Below are positions 17,875 through 26,885 of a stretch of DNA of 53,750 nucleotides, piece by piece; the stretch's first letter is position 1; the number at the start of each line of letters is the position of its first letter. The position numbers and the translations under genes are program-made. Origin of the DNA: Melioribacteraceae bacterium (GTDB taxonomy: Bacteria > Bacteroidota > Ignavibacteria > Ignavibacteriales > Melioribacteraceae). Where the stretch lies: positions 1 through 53,750 of the forward strand of contig JAIOZI010000032.1 of NCBI GenBank assembly GCA_021740785.1, read 5' to 3'. Below the pieces are notes generated by a model. The model worked only from the letters and a program-made list of their open reading frames with translations, did not search any database and was not told where the DNA came from.

Positions 17875-18976
17875 ATGTACGAAGAACAAGTAAGGTTGCT
17901 GAAAGGATTTGGATCAAGGATAACAAAATTACGAGGTTATCTTTGACGTAGATAAAAAAGAAGATGAAATAAAGCTACTGCAGAATTTATCCGAGAAACA
18001 GGATTTCTGGGATGACCAACGAGAAGCGCAAAAAGTTTTGCAGAAGATAAAAGCATTGCAGGATTGGGTAGATATTTGGAATGAAATAAATTTTAAGTTC
18101 GAGACCATAAAAGAATTGGTTGAACTTGCCGAAGCCGATAAAGATGAATCCTTAATTGAGGAAATTGAGAAGGAAGTAGCGCAAGTAAGCAAAGCTATTG
18201 ATGAAATAGAACTTAAGAGTATGCTCAGCGGAAATGATGATGATAAAAACTGCATACTCACCATACACTCAGGGGCAGGTGGAACAGAAGCTCAGGATTG
18301 GGCTGAAATGCTGATGCGTATGTATCTCCGTTGGGGTGAACAAAATGATTATAAAATGGTTATGCTTGATATTCTCGAAGGTGACGGCGCAGGAATTAAA
18401 AGTGTTACAATGGAAGTAAGCGGTAAGTTTGCTTACGGTTATATGAAAGCAGAAAACGGTGTACACAGGTTGGTTAGAATTTCACCATTCGATTCAAATA
18501 AAAGAAGACATACTTCATTTGCTTCGGTTTTTGTTATACCCGAGGTTGATGATTCAATTGAGATTGATATAAATCCGGCTGATTTAAGGATTGATACATA
18601 CCGGTCTGGAGGCAAGGGCGGTCAGAATGTAAACAAAGTTGAAACTGCAGTAAGAATAACGCATGTTCCGACCGGAACCGTTGCAGCATGCCAGAGCGAA
18701 AGGTCGCAGAATCAAAATAAAACTAATGCCATGAAAATGTTGAAATCAAAGTTGTACAAGTTGGAACTGGAAAAAGCCGAAGCGGAACTTGACGAAATTG
18801 AAAAAAATAAAATGAAGATTGAATGGGGAAGCCAGATAAGGTCATATGTATTTCATCCGTATAATATGGTTAAAGATCACCGGACGGATTTTGAAACATC
18901 CGATACTCAAGGCGTAATGGATGGTGATATTAATAGTTTTATTAGATCGTTTTTATTAAAATATTCTCAAAATTAA
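17875..18976 (+). CDS. prfB: peptide chain release factor 2 (programmed +1 frameshift)
   Basis: Terminates translation at UGA and UAA. The gene starts at ATG 17875 ([23 protein letters not shown]), meets an in-frame TGA at 17944-17946 and continues in the +1 frame as [12 protein letters not shown], giving about 366 residues. RF2 features: [15 protein letters not shown], with the SPF stop-codon recognition tripeptide, and [18 protein letters not shown] with the GGQ peptidyl-hydrolysis motif. An automated caller would start it too late (18038). GGAGCAC upstream is the likely ribosome binding site. Confidence 0.95.
17934..17947 (+). promoter_or_regulatory. RF2 autoregulatory +1 frameshift site
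   Basis: GAGG (17934-17937 region, inside ACGAGGTTAT) acts as an internal Shine-Dalgarno-like element, followed by the slippery CTT and the stop TGA with C after it (CTT TGA C, 17941-17947). This is the classical prfB arrangement: low RF2 leaves the ribosome paused at UGA and favours the shift to CTT-GAC. Zero frame stops here; +1 frame reads on into the conserved protein. Confidence 0.93.
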
Positions 18977-18990
18977 TCTAAGATAAGAAT

Positions 18991-19362
18991 ATGAAAAAAT
19001 TTAAAACCGGTGATGTATTGACCAGTGAAGGGGATCAGCAGAATGAATTATTTGTACTGATCAGTGGTAGAGTCGGCGTCTTTAAAGGTGATATGCAGGT
19101 GGCGGAATTCACCGAGAAAGGAACAATTATCGGTGAAATGAGCGTGATACTTAACCATCCGCGCACAGCTACTGTTAAAGCGCTTGAGAATACAATCGCT
19201 TTGGCAATTAAGGCTGATCTTGATGAGTTGATGGAAAAATATCCTGATATTTCAAAAAAGATAATTAGAAGTTTAGCACAAAGATTAATGAATACTACAG
19301 ATAATTATTTTGAGTTGGCAGGTATTGCCGATTTGGATGATTTGGAAGGAGGAGAATTATGA
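18991..19362 (+). CDS. stand-alone cyclic-nucleotide-binding domain protein
   Basis: 123 residues, one cNMP-binding beta-roll: [15 protein letters not shown], then [22 protein letters not shown], which is the phosphate-binding cassette with GEM and RTATV. There is no C-terminal helix-turn-helix, so it is not a Crp-type regulator by itself; it may act by protein contact. It sits between prfB and yjbQ; the stop overlaps the next start by four bases. Confidence 0.85.
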   Translation: MKKFKTGDVLTSEGDQQNELFVLISGRVGVFKGDMQVAEFTEKGTIIGEMSVILNHPRTATVKALENTIALAIKADLDELMEKYPDISKKIIRSLAQRLMNTTDNYFELAGIADLDDLEGGEL

Positions 19363-19772
19363 AATTTCACACCGAATATTTATGGTTTAATACTGAGAAA
19401 AGAAGAGAGTATATTAATATTACTAATGATGTAGAAAATGCATTAAGAAAAAGCGGAATTAATGAAGGAATGATTTTAGTTTCGGCGATGCACATCACAG
19501 CCGGTGTTTATGTTAATGATGCTGAATCAGGACTTATACAAGATATTGATGAATGGCTTGAAGGTCTAGCTCCTTTCCGTCAAGATTATCGTCACCATCG
19601 AACCGGTGAAGATAACGGTGATGCTCATTTAAAAAATCTTATTATCCATCATCAAGTAATTATACCAGTAACCGGCGGCAAGTTGGATTTTGGTCCATGG
19701 CAGCAGGTTTATTATGCTGAATTCGATGGGAAAAGAAGAAAGAGAGCAGTGATAAAAGTAATGGGGGAATAG
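19359..19772 (+). CDS. YjbQ/UPF0047 family protein
   Basis: 137 residues. Family features: [15 protein letters not shown] near residue 45, the long loop [18 protein letters not shown] with clustered histidines (metal site) and [21 protein letters not shown]. Members have been linked to thiamin-phosphate synthase-like activity, but the physiological role is unclear. Overlaps the preceding gene by four bases. Confidence 0.9.
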   Translation: MKFHTEYLWFNTEKRREYINITNDVENALRKSGINEGMILVSAMHITAGVYVNDAESGLIQDIDEWLEGLAPFRQDYRHHRTGEDNGDAHLKNLIIHHQVIIPVTGGKLDFGPWQQVYYAEFDGKRRKRAVIKVMGE

Positions 19773-19780
19773 AATTATTA

Positions 19781-20092
19781 ATGACAGTTAAATCTCGAGA
19801 GTCTGAAATATTAACGAGTGCCGTACAAATATTGGTTCAATTTCTTCAACCGGAAAGAATTATCCTATTTGGTTCAAGAGCGAAGGGAACCGGTTACAGT
19901 GGGTCAGATTTTGATCTTGCCATTGAAACCGATAAAAATATTGATAATAAATCACTTAGAAGGGTAAAGGAAGAGATTGATCTAGTTGCGGGGCTGCATA
20001 AAATCGATATCGTTGAAATGCGAAAAATAGATACTGAATTTAAAGAGATAATTCTTGAATCAGGCAGGGTAGTTTATGAAAAAGGAAGTTAA
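19781..20092 (+). CDS. MNT-type minimal nucleotidyltransferase (antitoxin)
   Basis: 103 residues with the polymerase-beta-like signature Gly31-Ser32-x10-Asp43-x-Asp45 (FGSRAKGTGYSGSDFDLAIE). Such MntA proteins neutralise the partner HEPN toxin by adenylylating a tyrosine near its active site (established for the MntA-HepT family). It overlaps the HEPN gene by 17 bases, which supports a pair. Intact. Confidence 0.88.
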   Translation: MTVKSRESEILTSAVQILVQFLQPERIILFGSRAKGTGYSGSDFDLAIETDKNIDNKSLRRVKEEIDLVAGLHKIDIVEMRKIDTEFKEIILESGRVVYEKGS

Positions 20093-20459
20093 GTATTCAA
20101 TTCGAAAATTAACAGATGCTTGTTCTCGATTACAAGACGGTATTGACGCTGCAAATAATGAACTTGGTAGAGATGGAGTTATTAAACGATTTGAGTTCAC
20201 ATTTGAATTACTGTGGAAAGCATTAAAATTATTTCTTTTAGAGGAAGGTATAATTTGTAAATCCCCAAAGGATTGTCTACAGCAGGCGTTTAAATACGGC
20301 TTAGTTGAAGATGAAGAGATTTTCCTGGATATGCTAGAAGATAGAAATCTTACTACACATACATATGATCAAAAAACTTCCGATAAAATATATAATAATA
20401 TTAAAAACAGATATGTGCAGGCAATTATGAATCTTAACGATAAAATGAAAACTGATTAA
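20076..20459 (+). CDS. HEPN-domain toxin partner of the nucleotidyltransferase
   Basis: 127 residues, all helical, HI0074-like. It carries Arg90-x4-His95-x-Tyr97 (RNLTTHTY), the RX4HXY motif of HepT RNase toxins; Tyr97 is the expected adenylylation site. FTFELLWKALKLFLLEEG is the usual core helix. Both catalytic residues are present, so a working toxin is likely. Also describable as a nucleotidyltransferase substrate-binding protein in older annotations. Confidence 0.87.
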   Translation: MKKEVKYSIRKLTDACSRLQDGIDAANNELGRDGVIKRFEFTFELLWKALKLFLLEEGIICKSPKDCLQQAFKYGLVEDEEIFLDMLEDRNLTTHTYDQKTSDKIYNNIKNRYVQAIMNLNDKMKTD

Positions 20460-20479
20460 TTTAGTTGGAGATTTCAGGA

Positions 20480-20809
20480 GTGTCAAATAGCAAGCATGAT
20501 TTTTTTGATAAGGTTCATAAAGTTGTTGCAAAAATTCCAAAAGGAAAAGTAACAACTTACGGCGCTATTGCCGAAGTGTGCGGAATAAAATCTTCAGCGC
20601 GCACGGTTGGCTGGGCGTTAAATAAATCTCCATCCAATTTACCTGCTCACAGAGTGGTGAATAGATTCGGCGCATTGACCGGCAGAATTCATTTTGGTGA
20701 TCCGACACTAATGGAAGAACTTCTTAAATCGGAAGGCATCGACTTCACTGAGGAAGGTTTTGTTGATATGAAAAAACATTTCTGGGATCCGGGATCAATA
20801 AAGATTTAA
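20480..20809 (+). CDS. alkyltransferase-like protein (ATL)
   Basis: About 109 residues of the MGMT/Ogt DNA-binding domain: VVAKIPKGKVTTYGAIAEVCG and RTVGWALNKSP. The active-site block reads LPAHRVVNRFGALTG, with Ala where alkylguanine methyltransferases have Cys (PCHRV), so it cannot accept an alkyl group and should instead flag O6-alkylguanine for nucleotide excision repair, as known for ATL proteins. I choose GTG at 20480 with GGAG upstream; a TTG at 20465 would add five residues. Converges on the LiaF-like gene with four bases overlap. Confidence 0.88.
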   Translation: MSNSKHDFFDKVHKVVAKIPKGKVTTYGAIAEVCGIKSSARTVGWALNKSPSNLPAHRVVNRFGALTGRIHFGDPTLMEELLKSEGIDFTEEGFVDMKKHFWDPGSIKI

Positions 20810-21708
20810 TACTTTTCGATTTCTACAGAAGAAACTCCACCGTCAATTCTGAAATAAATTTTATTTTCAGAATAATCGAAATTATCACTTTCATATACTC
20901 CATCATTCACTTTTCTAAAATCTTCAAACTGTCTTGAAACTAAAAACAAGTCGCTCCTTACTCTGCAGCCGGTGTTCCCCGGAACCAATATCTTTATTTT
21001 AGCTGCTCCCATGTCAACATTAATATATGATTCCTCGAGTAAGTCACTCATCTTAAGTGTGATGTTGGTAGCCCCGGTTTGAATATTTACTTCTTTTATT
21101 TTAAACGGACTTAAATCAAAATAAGCTTTTGCTGCACCCAAATTCAAATCCAAGTCCCAAATTAAATTCGGGTTTAACTGAAGCTCCAGTTTACTTTTAA
21201 AATTATTTCTGAAAAATCTAAAATTTTTCTCCCTTTGGTCAATTACAATCTCGTCTTTATTTTCTCTGGAAGTTCTTCTAACTCTATAATCGGCAAATTC
21301 ACCGGCGGCAGTTCCGGAAATTAAATCCCGGCTGACATCATTAATTATATATTTCCCGACACCTGCATTCAATTCCAAATTTGCGTAAACAGAATTTGAA
21401 TCATACTGCTCATAAAATGTACTTGATTCCCAGTCATCGATGTCAATGTAATCAAAGTTTCCAAATCCTAAAACATTATGGATTGATCCGAAAATAAATG
21501 CGGCGATGAATATGCCGGTTAGTGCAACGATGAAAGGTTTCGCCTGTGAATTCTTCAGCATAACCACAACACCCCAGAGAATAAATATTACAGGCCATAA
21601 ATCCCAAATAAAATACCAGCTTGTTTCAATCCAATCAAATCTTACGGCAAAGACCAGTGATCCAATAGTAAGGAAAAACATGCCCCAAAATACTTGTCCA
21701 CTCTTCAT
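20806..21708 (-). CDS. LiaF-like envelope stress membrane protein
   Basis: About 300 residues. Three or four hydrophobic helices fill the first 95 residues (GQVFWGMFFLTIGSLVFAV, YFIWDLWPVIFILWGVVVML, PFIVALTGIFIAAFIFGSI), then a soluble beta-helix-like domain with repeated 'LxLxxGxxxxxxxL' strands (LELNAGVGKYIINDVSRDL, LDLNLGAAKAYFDL, INVDMGAAKIKILVPG), as in the LiaF/DUF4097-type C-terminus. ATG at 21708 has GAGG at 21717-21720. Follows the PspC gene with six bases overlap, so both are probably one envelope-stress operon. Confidence 0.8.
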   Translation of the reverse strand: MKSGQVFWGMFFLTIGSLVFAVRFDWIETSWYFIWDLWPVIFILWGVVVMLKNSQAKPFIVALTGIFIAAFIFGSIHNVLGFGNFDYIDIDDWESSTFYEQYDSNSVYANLELNAGVGKYIINDVSRDLISGTAAGEFADYRVRRTSRENKDEIVIDQREKNFRFFRNNFKSKLELQLNPNLIWDLDLNLGAAKAYFDLSPFKIKEVNIQTGATNITLKMSDLLEESYINVDMGAAKIKILVPGNTGCRVRSDLFLVSRQFEDFRKVNDGVYESDNFDYSENKIYFRIDGGVSSVEIEKY

Positions 21709-21712
21709 TTTA

Positions 21713-22174
21713 TTAACCTCGCTTGCGAACTGAATTAGCCAACAATAAAATACCCAATGCAATTAATAGTAATGGGAAAAAATCAGCGAAATCAAAGTAC
21801 GGTAAAAACCGTTCAGCTAGGAAAATTCCACCAAGTATGATTAATATTAAACCGGCAAAAAGTCTTCCGCTGCCTGTTCCATTTTCTTTCGATGTATTAT
21901 TTTCAATTTCCGGTTCCGTCTTCACATTATTTACTTCGGGTTCAGTTTGTTCATTATCTTGTCGTTCATTCTTCGAATCATAAAATCTCTTAGGATTCTC
22001 CGGAACTATTATCCACATAATTATATATATAACAACGCCGATGCCGTGAAAAATTGTTAAAAGTACAAAGATAATACGAATTATTACCGGGTCAATATTG
22101 AGGTATTCCCCTAAACCGCCGCTTACTCCTCCGATTACTTTGCTTTGTGATGACCGATATAATCTACTGCTCAT
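21713..22174 (-). CDS. PspC-domain protein
   Basis: 153 residues. RLYRSSQSKVIGGVSGGLGEYLNIDPVIIRI is the PspC start, followed by a helix ending in MWIIVPENP, an acidic Asn/Glu-rich linker (about 65-100) and two more hydrophobic segments (LFAGLILIILGGIFLAERF and FFPLLLIALGILLLA). PspC proteins sense or relay membrane stress. Pairs with the LiaF-like protein encoded downstream. Confidence 0.88.
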   Translation of the reverse strand: MSSRLYRSSQSKVIGGVSGGLGEYLNIDPVIIRIIFVLLTIFHGIGVVIYIIMWIIVPENPKRFYDSKNERQDNEQTEPEVNNVKTEPEIENNTSKENGTGSGRLFAGLILIILGGIFLAERFLPYFDFADFFPLLLIALGILLLANSVRKRG

Positions 22175-22248
22175 TATTGCCTCGCTTTTTATTCGCTCAT
22201 GATTTTAGACGAGACATGTTTGATTAAGTTGCGGTGTATTCCAATTAT

Positions 22249-23010
22249 TTACATCAATTTTATATCGTTTAAAAACGGCAGCTTTTGTCTTATGTCATAC
22301 AATAAATCGAAGTCAATTTCTGCAGTAATAATTTTTTGCTCACCCTCATTCTCAGCAATAAAATTTCCCATCGGATCAACAACGCAGCTATGACCGTTAT
22401 ATTCGAGTGAAGGATCCTTCCCGATCCTATTAACACCGATAAAATAACATTGATTTTCAATCGCTCTCGCTTGAATCAATTTTCTCCAATGTTCAATTCT
22501 TTTTACAGGCCAATTAGCGATGTTAATAATTATCTCAACTTTCTCTTTTGCATAATACCTGTAAAGTTCAGGAAATCTTAAATCGTAGCAGATTGAAAGT
22601 CCTATTTGAATTTTATCAATTTTTGTGATAACAGTTTCGTCTCCCGCTGAATAATGCTGCTCCTCATTTGCAAATGTGAACGGATGAATTTTCCTGTAAC
22701 GAGCGGTAATTAATCCATAATTATCAAAATGGATTAGGTTGTTGTAAAATTTATCCTCGTAACGTTCAATCAATCCAGCAAAAATATGCTTCTTTGTTTT
22801 TTGAGCAAGATCAATAAAATACTTTGTTGAGATACCGTCAATATCTTCTGCAAACTTTTCGGATTGCATTGTGAACCCGGTTAAAGTCAATTCGGGTAAA
22901 ATCAACAAGTCTGTATCTTCTTTACTATCAGCGATTAGTTCATTAATCATGATGATATTATTTTCTCGATTTTCCCAGTCGGGAGAGTATTGGATTAATC
23001 CTACTTTCAT
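22249..23010 (-). CDS. nitrilase-superfamily amidase (omega-amidase/NIT2-like)
   Basis: 253 residues. The Glu-Lys-Cys triad is visible: Glu40 in LILPELTLTGF, Lys107 in YRKIHPF, Cys141 in LSICYDLRFPELY. The NWPVKRIEHWRKLIQARAIENQ block is typical of the YafV/NIT2 branch, which hydrolyses alpha-ketoglutaramate or similar omega-amides. Substrate is inferred from the motif style. Confidence 0.88.
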   Translation of the reverse strand: MKVGLIQYSPDWENRENNIIMINELIADSKEDTDLLILPELTLTGFTMQSEKFAEDIDGISTKYFIDLAQKTKKHIFAGLIERYEDKFYNNLIHFDNYGLITARYRKIHPFTFANEEQHYSAGDETVITKIDKIQIGLSICYDLRFPELYRYYAKEKVEIIINIANWPVKRIEHWRKLIQARAIENQCYFIGVNRIGKDPSLEYNGHSCVVDPMGNFIAENEGEQKIITAEIDFDLLYDIRQKLPFLNDIKLM

Positions 23011-23104
23011 TTGACCTCAGTATTTTTATTTGCAAATTACATATATTAAAAAACATTTATTATACTGCTTGCAATTTTTATTCAAAAAAATGATATAGAT
23101 TTTA

Positions 23105-24724
23105 ATGCTTAATTATATATGGACTGCACTTCTAGTTTTGGGAATCGGTGTTGCATTAACAACCGATATTGTTGATAATTCTACAAACACATTTAGAAAC
23201 GGCGATTCGCTAATTGTTAATCTGAAAATAGAAAATAATTATGAATTAAATTCCAGCAAATCTTTTCAGGGCACTTTCACTCTAAGCAAACTCAAATTCA
23301 ACGAATTTTATAATCAAGTAGAAAGTAATGATATTGAATCGGGAATTAAGCTTATGAAGCTTAAAAACGATGTTCATTCTTTTGTGATAAATATTAAAGA
23401 TGATTCGCCTCAGCTATGGAAAATAATGGCGGCAAGTTCGGGGGAACCGGATGAATTGACCGGCAAATTGAAAATCAATAATCAATTGAGCGAAAATCTT
23501 TTCCAGGCTGAATTAGTTTTTGAATCAGTAACATTCACTAAATTAAAAGATGTTACAAATGCAGCGATTGATTATGCAAATATCGCGGTAAAAATTGCAA
23601 TTGGATTGATTGGTGTAATGGCACTATGGCTAGGAATAATGAAAATTGCCGAAGAGGGCGGATTGATAAAAATTATTGCAAATTCAGTCAGACCCGTAAC
23701 ACGGTTCCTGTTCCCGGATATACCGCACGACCACCCTGCAATAGGGGCTATGATAATGAACATCTCTGCAAATATGCTCGGGTTAGGAAATGCTGCAACT
23801 CCGTTCGGATTAAAAGCTATGGAGGAACTCGATAAGCTTAATCCTGAAAAAGGAACTGCAACTAATGCAATGTGCACATTTCTAGCAATCAATACTGCCG
23901 GTTTAACGCTAATTCCCACAACAGCAATTGCGGTTCGAGCCGCAGCCGGAAGCAGTGATCCGACAATCATAATCGGAACATCATTATTCGGTGCAGCGTG
24001 TGCAACTTTTGTTGGTATTACCGTAGCAAAAATCTTTGAACGATTTTCCAAATCCAAAATTGATTTCTGGTCTTCAAACAAAAATATAATTATTTCAATT
24101 TTAGTATTTGTCGGCGTGGCTGCAATACTTGGTTTTACGGGAGTGTTAAAAAGTTTCTTTACCTTATTTCAATTTGTTGACGCCGACCTCTTTCGCTCTG
24201 TAATTCAAATCATTTCTATCATCGCTATACCGCTGATCATTTTCGCATTTTTGATTTTCGGTTTCATCAAAAAAGTAAAAGTTTATGAAGTATTTGTTGA
24301 AGGTGCAAAAGAGGGATTTAATGTAGCAGTTCGGATAATTCCATATTTGGTCGCAATGCTGGTTGCAATTGGGATTTTTCGAGCGGGCGGTGCTATGGAG
24401 TTTTTAGTGATGATAATTAATCCGGTTACCAGTTTAATTGGAATGCCTGCGGAAGTTATGCCGATGGCGCTTATGCGTCCGCTATCAGGCAGTGGCTCGA
24501 TAGGTTTGATGACCGAGCTTATTTCCACGCACGGCGCTGATTCATTCATCGGTGTTTTGTCATCAACAATTCTCGGAAGTACTGAAACAACTTTTTATGT
24601 GCTTGCAGTTTATTTTGGGTCGGTGAATATTCGCAGAACACGGCATGCGGTTATCGCCGGAGTTTTAGCTGATATTGCCGGGATACTTGGCGCTTTATTT
24701 ATCGTTAACTTTTTATTTAGCTGA
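23105..24724 (+). CDS. SpmA-SpmB fusion (nucleoside-recognition/gate-domain membrane protein)
   Basis: 539 residues. After a first helix and a soluble ~130-residue insert of beta strands, residues about 160-320 match spore maturation protein SpmA (IAEEGGLIKIIANSVRPVT, NISANMLGLGNAATPFGLKA) and 390-539 match SpmB (RIIPYLVAMLVAIGIFRAGG, ALMRPLSGSGSIGLMTELI, LGSTETTFYVLAVYFG). The two are separate genes in Firmicutes; the fused form occurs in non-sporulating Bacteroidota. The transported substrate is unknown. The ribosome binding site is weak and the start at 23105 follows an AT-rich gap. Confidence 0.88.
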   Translation: MLNYIWTALLVLGIGVALTTDIVDNSTNTFRNGDSLIVNLKIENNYELNSSKSFQGTFTLSKLKFNEFYNQVESNDIESGIKLMKLKNDVHSFVINIKDDSPQLWKIMAASSGEPDELTGKLKINNQLSENLFQAELVFESVTFTKLKDVTNAAIDYANIAVKIAIGLIGVMALWLGIMKIAEEGGLIKIIANSVRPVTRFLFPDIPHDHPAIGAMIMNISANMLGLGNAATPFGLKAMEELDKLNPEKGTATNAMCTFLAINTAGLTLIPTTAIAVRAAAGSSDPTIIIGTSLFGAACATFVGITVAKIFERFSKSKIDFWSSNKNIIISILVFVGVAAILGFTGVLKSFFTLFQFVDADLFRSVIQIISIIAIPLIIFAFLIFGFIKKVKVYEVFVEGAKEGFNVAVRIIPYLVAMLVAIGIFRAGGAMEFLVMIINPVTSLIGMPAEVMPMALMRPLSGSGSIGLMTELISTHGADSFIGVLSSTILGSTETTFYVLAVYFGSVNIRRTRHAVIAGVLADIAGILGALFIVNFLFS

Positions 24725-24728
24725 TCGA

Positions 24729-25679
24729 ATGAAAGTATTTATAACAAGAAAAATTTCTAATGATGCTGTGAACCTTTTAAGAAAAGAAGGTTTCACAGTT
24801 GATGTGTTCAAATCAAATCGACCGATAACAAAAGTTGAATTAATTCAAAAAGCAAAAAATTCTGAAGGAGTTATTTCACTTCTTACTGATGTTATCGATA
24901 GGGATATTATTGACGGTTTGAAGAAATGTAAGGTTATTGCCAATTATGCGGTTGGTTATAATAATATTGATGTGGAATATGCAAAATCGAAAGGGATCGT
25001 TGTTACAAATACACCTGATATTCTAACTCACGCAACTGCGGATCTGGCTGTTGCACTCGTACTTGCATGTGCAAGAAATATCAGAGCCGGTGAAAAAATA
25101 ATGCGTGATAATGAATTCAAAGGGTGGGAACCGCAATTGCTCCTTGGTGTGGAATTGAGAGGAAAAACGGTGGGAATTATTGGTTCAGGAAGAATTGGAC
25201 AAGAAACTGCCCTAAGATTAAAATCCTTTGGAACGAAAATCATATATTTCAATCGAAGTAAAAAAGCTGAATTTGAAAAATCAACCGGGGCAAAGAAAGT
25301 GAGTTTAAATGCGCTGCTGAAAAGCTCAGATATAATCTCACTCCACGTTCCATTAACAGATGCAACCTATCATTTGCTGAACAGAACAAATATGAAATTG
25401 TTGAAATCGAACTGCATTATTGTAAACACAGCCCGAGGAGAAATTATTGAAGAAAAAGAACTTATAAAGCTGCTAAAGAAAAACAAAATATTTTCAGCAG
25501 GTTTTGATGTTTATGAAAACGAACCGGATGTAAATAAGGAATTATTGAAATTGAAAAATGTTGTATTGCTCCCTCATTTAGGTAGTGCAACAAATGAAGC
25601 CCGATCGGAAATGGCATTGCTGGCGGCAAAAAATATAATTACAGTTCTGAAAGGGAAAAAAGCAATCACACCGGTTTAA
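24729..25679 (+). CDS. D-2-hydroxyacid dehydrogenase (glyoxylate reductase-like)
   Basis: About 316 residues. NAD(P)-dependent reduction of 2-oxoacids. GIIGSGRIGQETALRL is the Rossmann dinucleotide site; the catalytic Arg is in NYAVGYNNIDVEYAK-type region followed by NTARGEIIEE, Glu in DVYENEPDV and His in LPHLGSAT. ATG at 24729 aligns with the family start (MKVFITRKI); the frame is open 18 codons further up inside the preceding gene. Overlap with the Spm fusion is thereby avoided. Confidence 0.9.
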   Translation: MKVFITRKISNDAVNLLRKEGFTVDVFKSNRPITKVELIQKAKNSEGVISLLTDVIDRDIIDGLKKCKVIANYAVGYNNIDVEYAKSKGIVVTNTPDILTHATADLAVALVLACARNIRAGEKIMRDNEFKGWEPQLLLGVELRGKTVGIIGSGRIGQETALRLKSFGTKIIYFNRSKKAEFEKSTGAKKVSLNALLKSSDIISLHVPLTDATYHLLNRTNMKLLKSNCIIVNTARGEIIEEKELIKLLKKNKIFSAGFDVYENEPDVNKELLKLKNVVLLPHLGSATNEARSEMALLAAKNIITVLKGKKAITPV

Positions 25680-25748
25680 CTGATTTTATTGAATATATCG
25701 GCGATAAATACTAATTTAATTTTCATTAATAAATAAATAACAAGAGAC

Positions 25749-26870
25749 ATGAGAATAGGCATCCCAAAAGAAACTCTTCTTGAAGAGAAGAGAGTTGCAT
25801 TAGCTCCTGCGGGAGTAGATGCATTAGTAAAAGCCGGTCATAGTGTATTCATTCAAACAGAAGCCGGGTTAGAAAGTCATTTCACAGATGACGAGTATAG
25901 AAAAGTCGGAGCGAATATCGCCTACGAGAGAGATGAAATTTATCATCGTGCAGAATTGATTATTAAAGTAGCGCCTTTAACAGACGAAGAAGTTTCGTTG
26001 ATGGATGAGGATCAAATAGTATTCTCGTTCCTTCATCTTGCAGTTAGTAAAAGGAATATTATCGAAAAACTAATTGCCAAAAAAGTTACAGCTATTAGTT
26101 ATGAATTAGTAGAACGAAATAATGAATTGCCTGTTCTTCAAAGTATGAGTGAGATTGCCGGACAACTGGCTATACAAATCGGCGAAAGATATTTCTGCAG
26201 TGATTTTTCCCAGAGCCGCGGAATATTGATGGGAGGATTAACAGGTGTTTCACCTGCTGCAGTAGTTATTTTAGGCGCCGGAATGGTTGGCTTAAATGCT
26301 GCCCGGGCTGCATTAGGCAGAGGCGCTCATGTTATTGTATTGGATAAGGATCTTTACAGGTTAAGACGAATTGAAAACTATTTGGGGAAAAAGATAACCA
26401 CAGTTGTTGCTAATTCATATACTGTTGCCAGGGGCGCCAAGTTCGCGGATTTGATGATAGGTGCAATTCGTGTTAAGGGAGAAAAATCTCCCATGCTGGT
26501 TACCGAGGAAATGGTTAAATCTATGAAACGCGGTGCGGTAATTATTGATATTTCCATTGATCAAGGCGGATGTTTCGAAACAAGCCGTCCGACAACAATT
26601 TCAGATCCCGTTTTTGTTGAGCATGGCGTAATTCATTATTGCGTTCCTAACATGCCGTCGCTTGTTTCACGTACGGCAAGCTATGGTTTAACAAATGCTA
26701 CGTTGGGGTATATATTGGATATCGCCGATAACGGTATTAACAATGCATTGCTTAATGATAGTGGTTTGGCAAACGGTGTTTGTACATTTAACGGATTTTG
26801 TTCCAATGAAGGTCTTGCCGAGACATTCGATCTCGAGTACAGGCGGTTACATATTTTTTCAACAAATTAA
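25749..26870 (+). CDS. ald: alanine dehydrogenase
   Basis: 373 residues. Interconverts L-alanine and pyruvate plus ammonia with NAD. MRIGIPKETLLEEKRVALAP at the start, MSEIAGQLAIQIG in the middle, GAGMVGLNAARAALGRGAHV as the NAD site and ISIDQGGCFETSRPTT near the catalytic cleft are all standard. Full length. Followed after 15 bases by a CoA-transferase. Confidence 0.95.
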   Translation: MRIGIPKETLLEEKRVALAPAGVDALVKAGHSVFIQTEAGLESHFTDDEYRKVGANIAYERDEIYHRAELIIKVAPLTDEEVSLMDEDQIVFSFLHLAVSKRNIIEKLIAKKVTAISYELVERNNELPVLQSMSEIAGQLAIQIGERYFCSDFSQSRGILMGGLTGVSPAAVVILGAGMVGLNAARAALGRGAHVIVLDKDLYRLRRIENYLGKKITTVVANSYTVARGAKFADLMIGAIRVKGEKSPMLVTEEMVKSMKRGAVIIDISIDQGGCFETSRPTTISDPVFVEHGVIHYCVPNMPSLVSRTASYGLTNATLGYILDIADNGINNALLNDSGLANGVCTFNGFCSNEGLAETFDLEYRRLHIFSTN

Positions 26871-26885
26871 GATAATGAGAATAAA

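Noticed and set aside
23572-24081. 169-codon minus-strand frame opposite the Spm fusion
   Set aside because: Antisense shadow of a hydrophobic coding region; no motif of its own.
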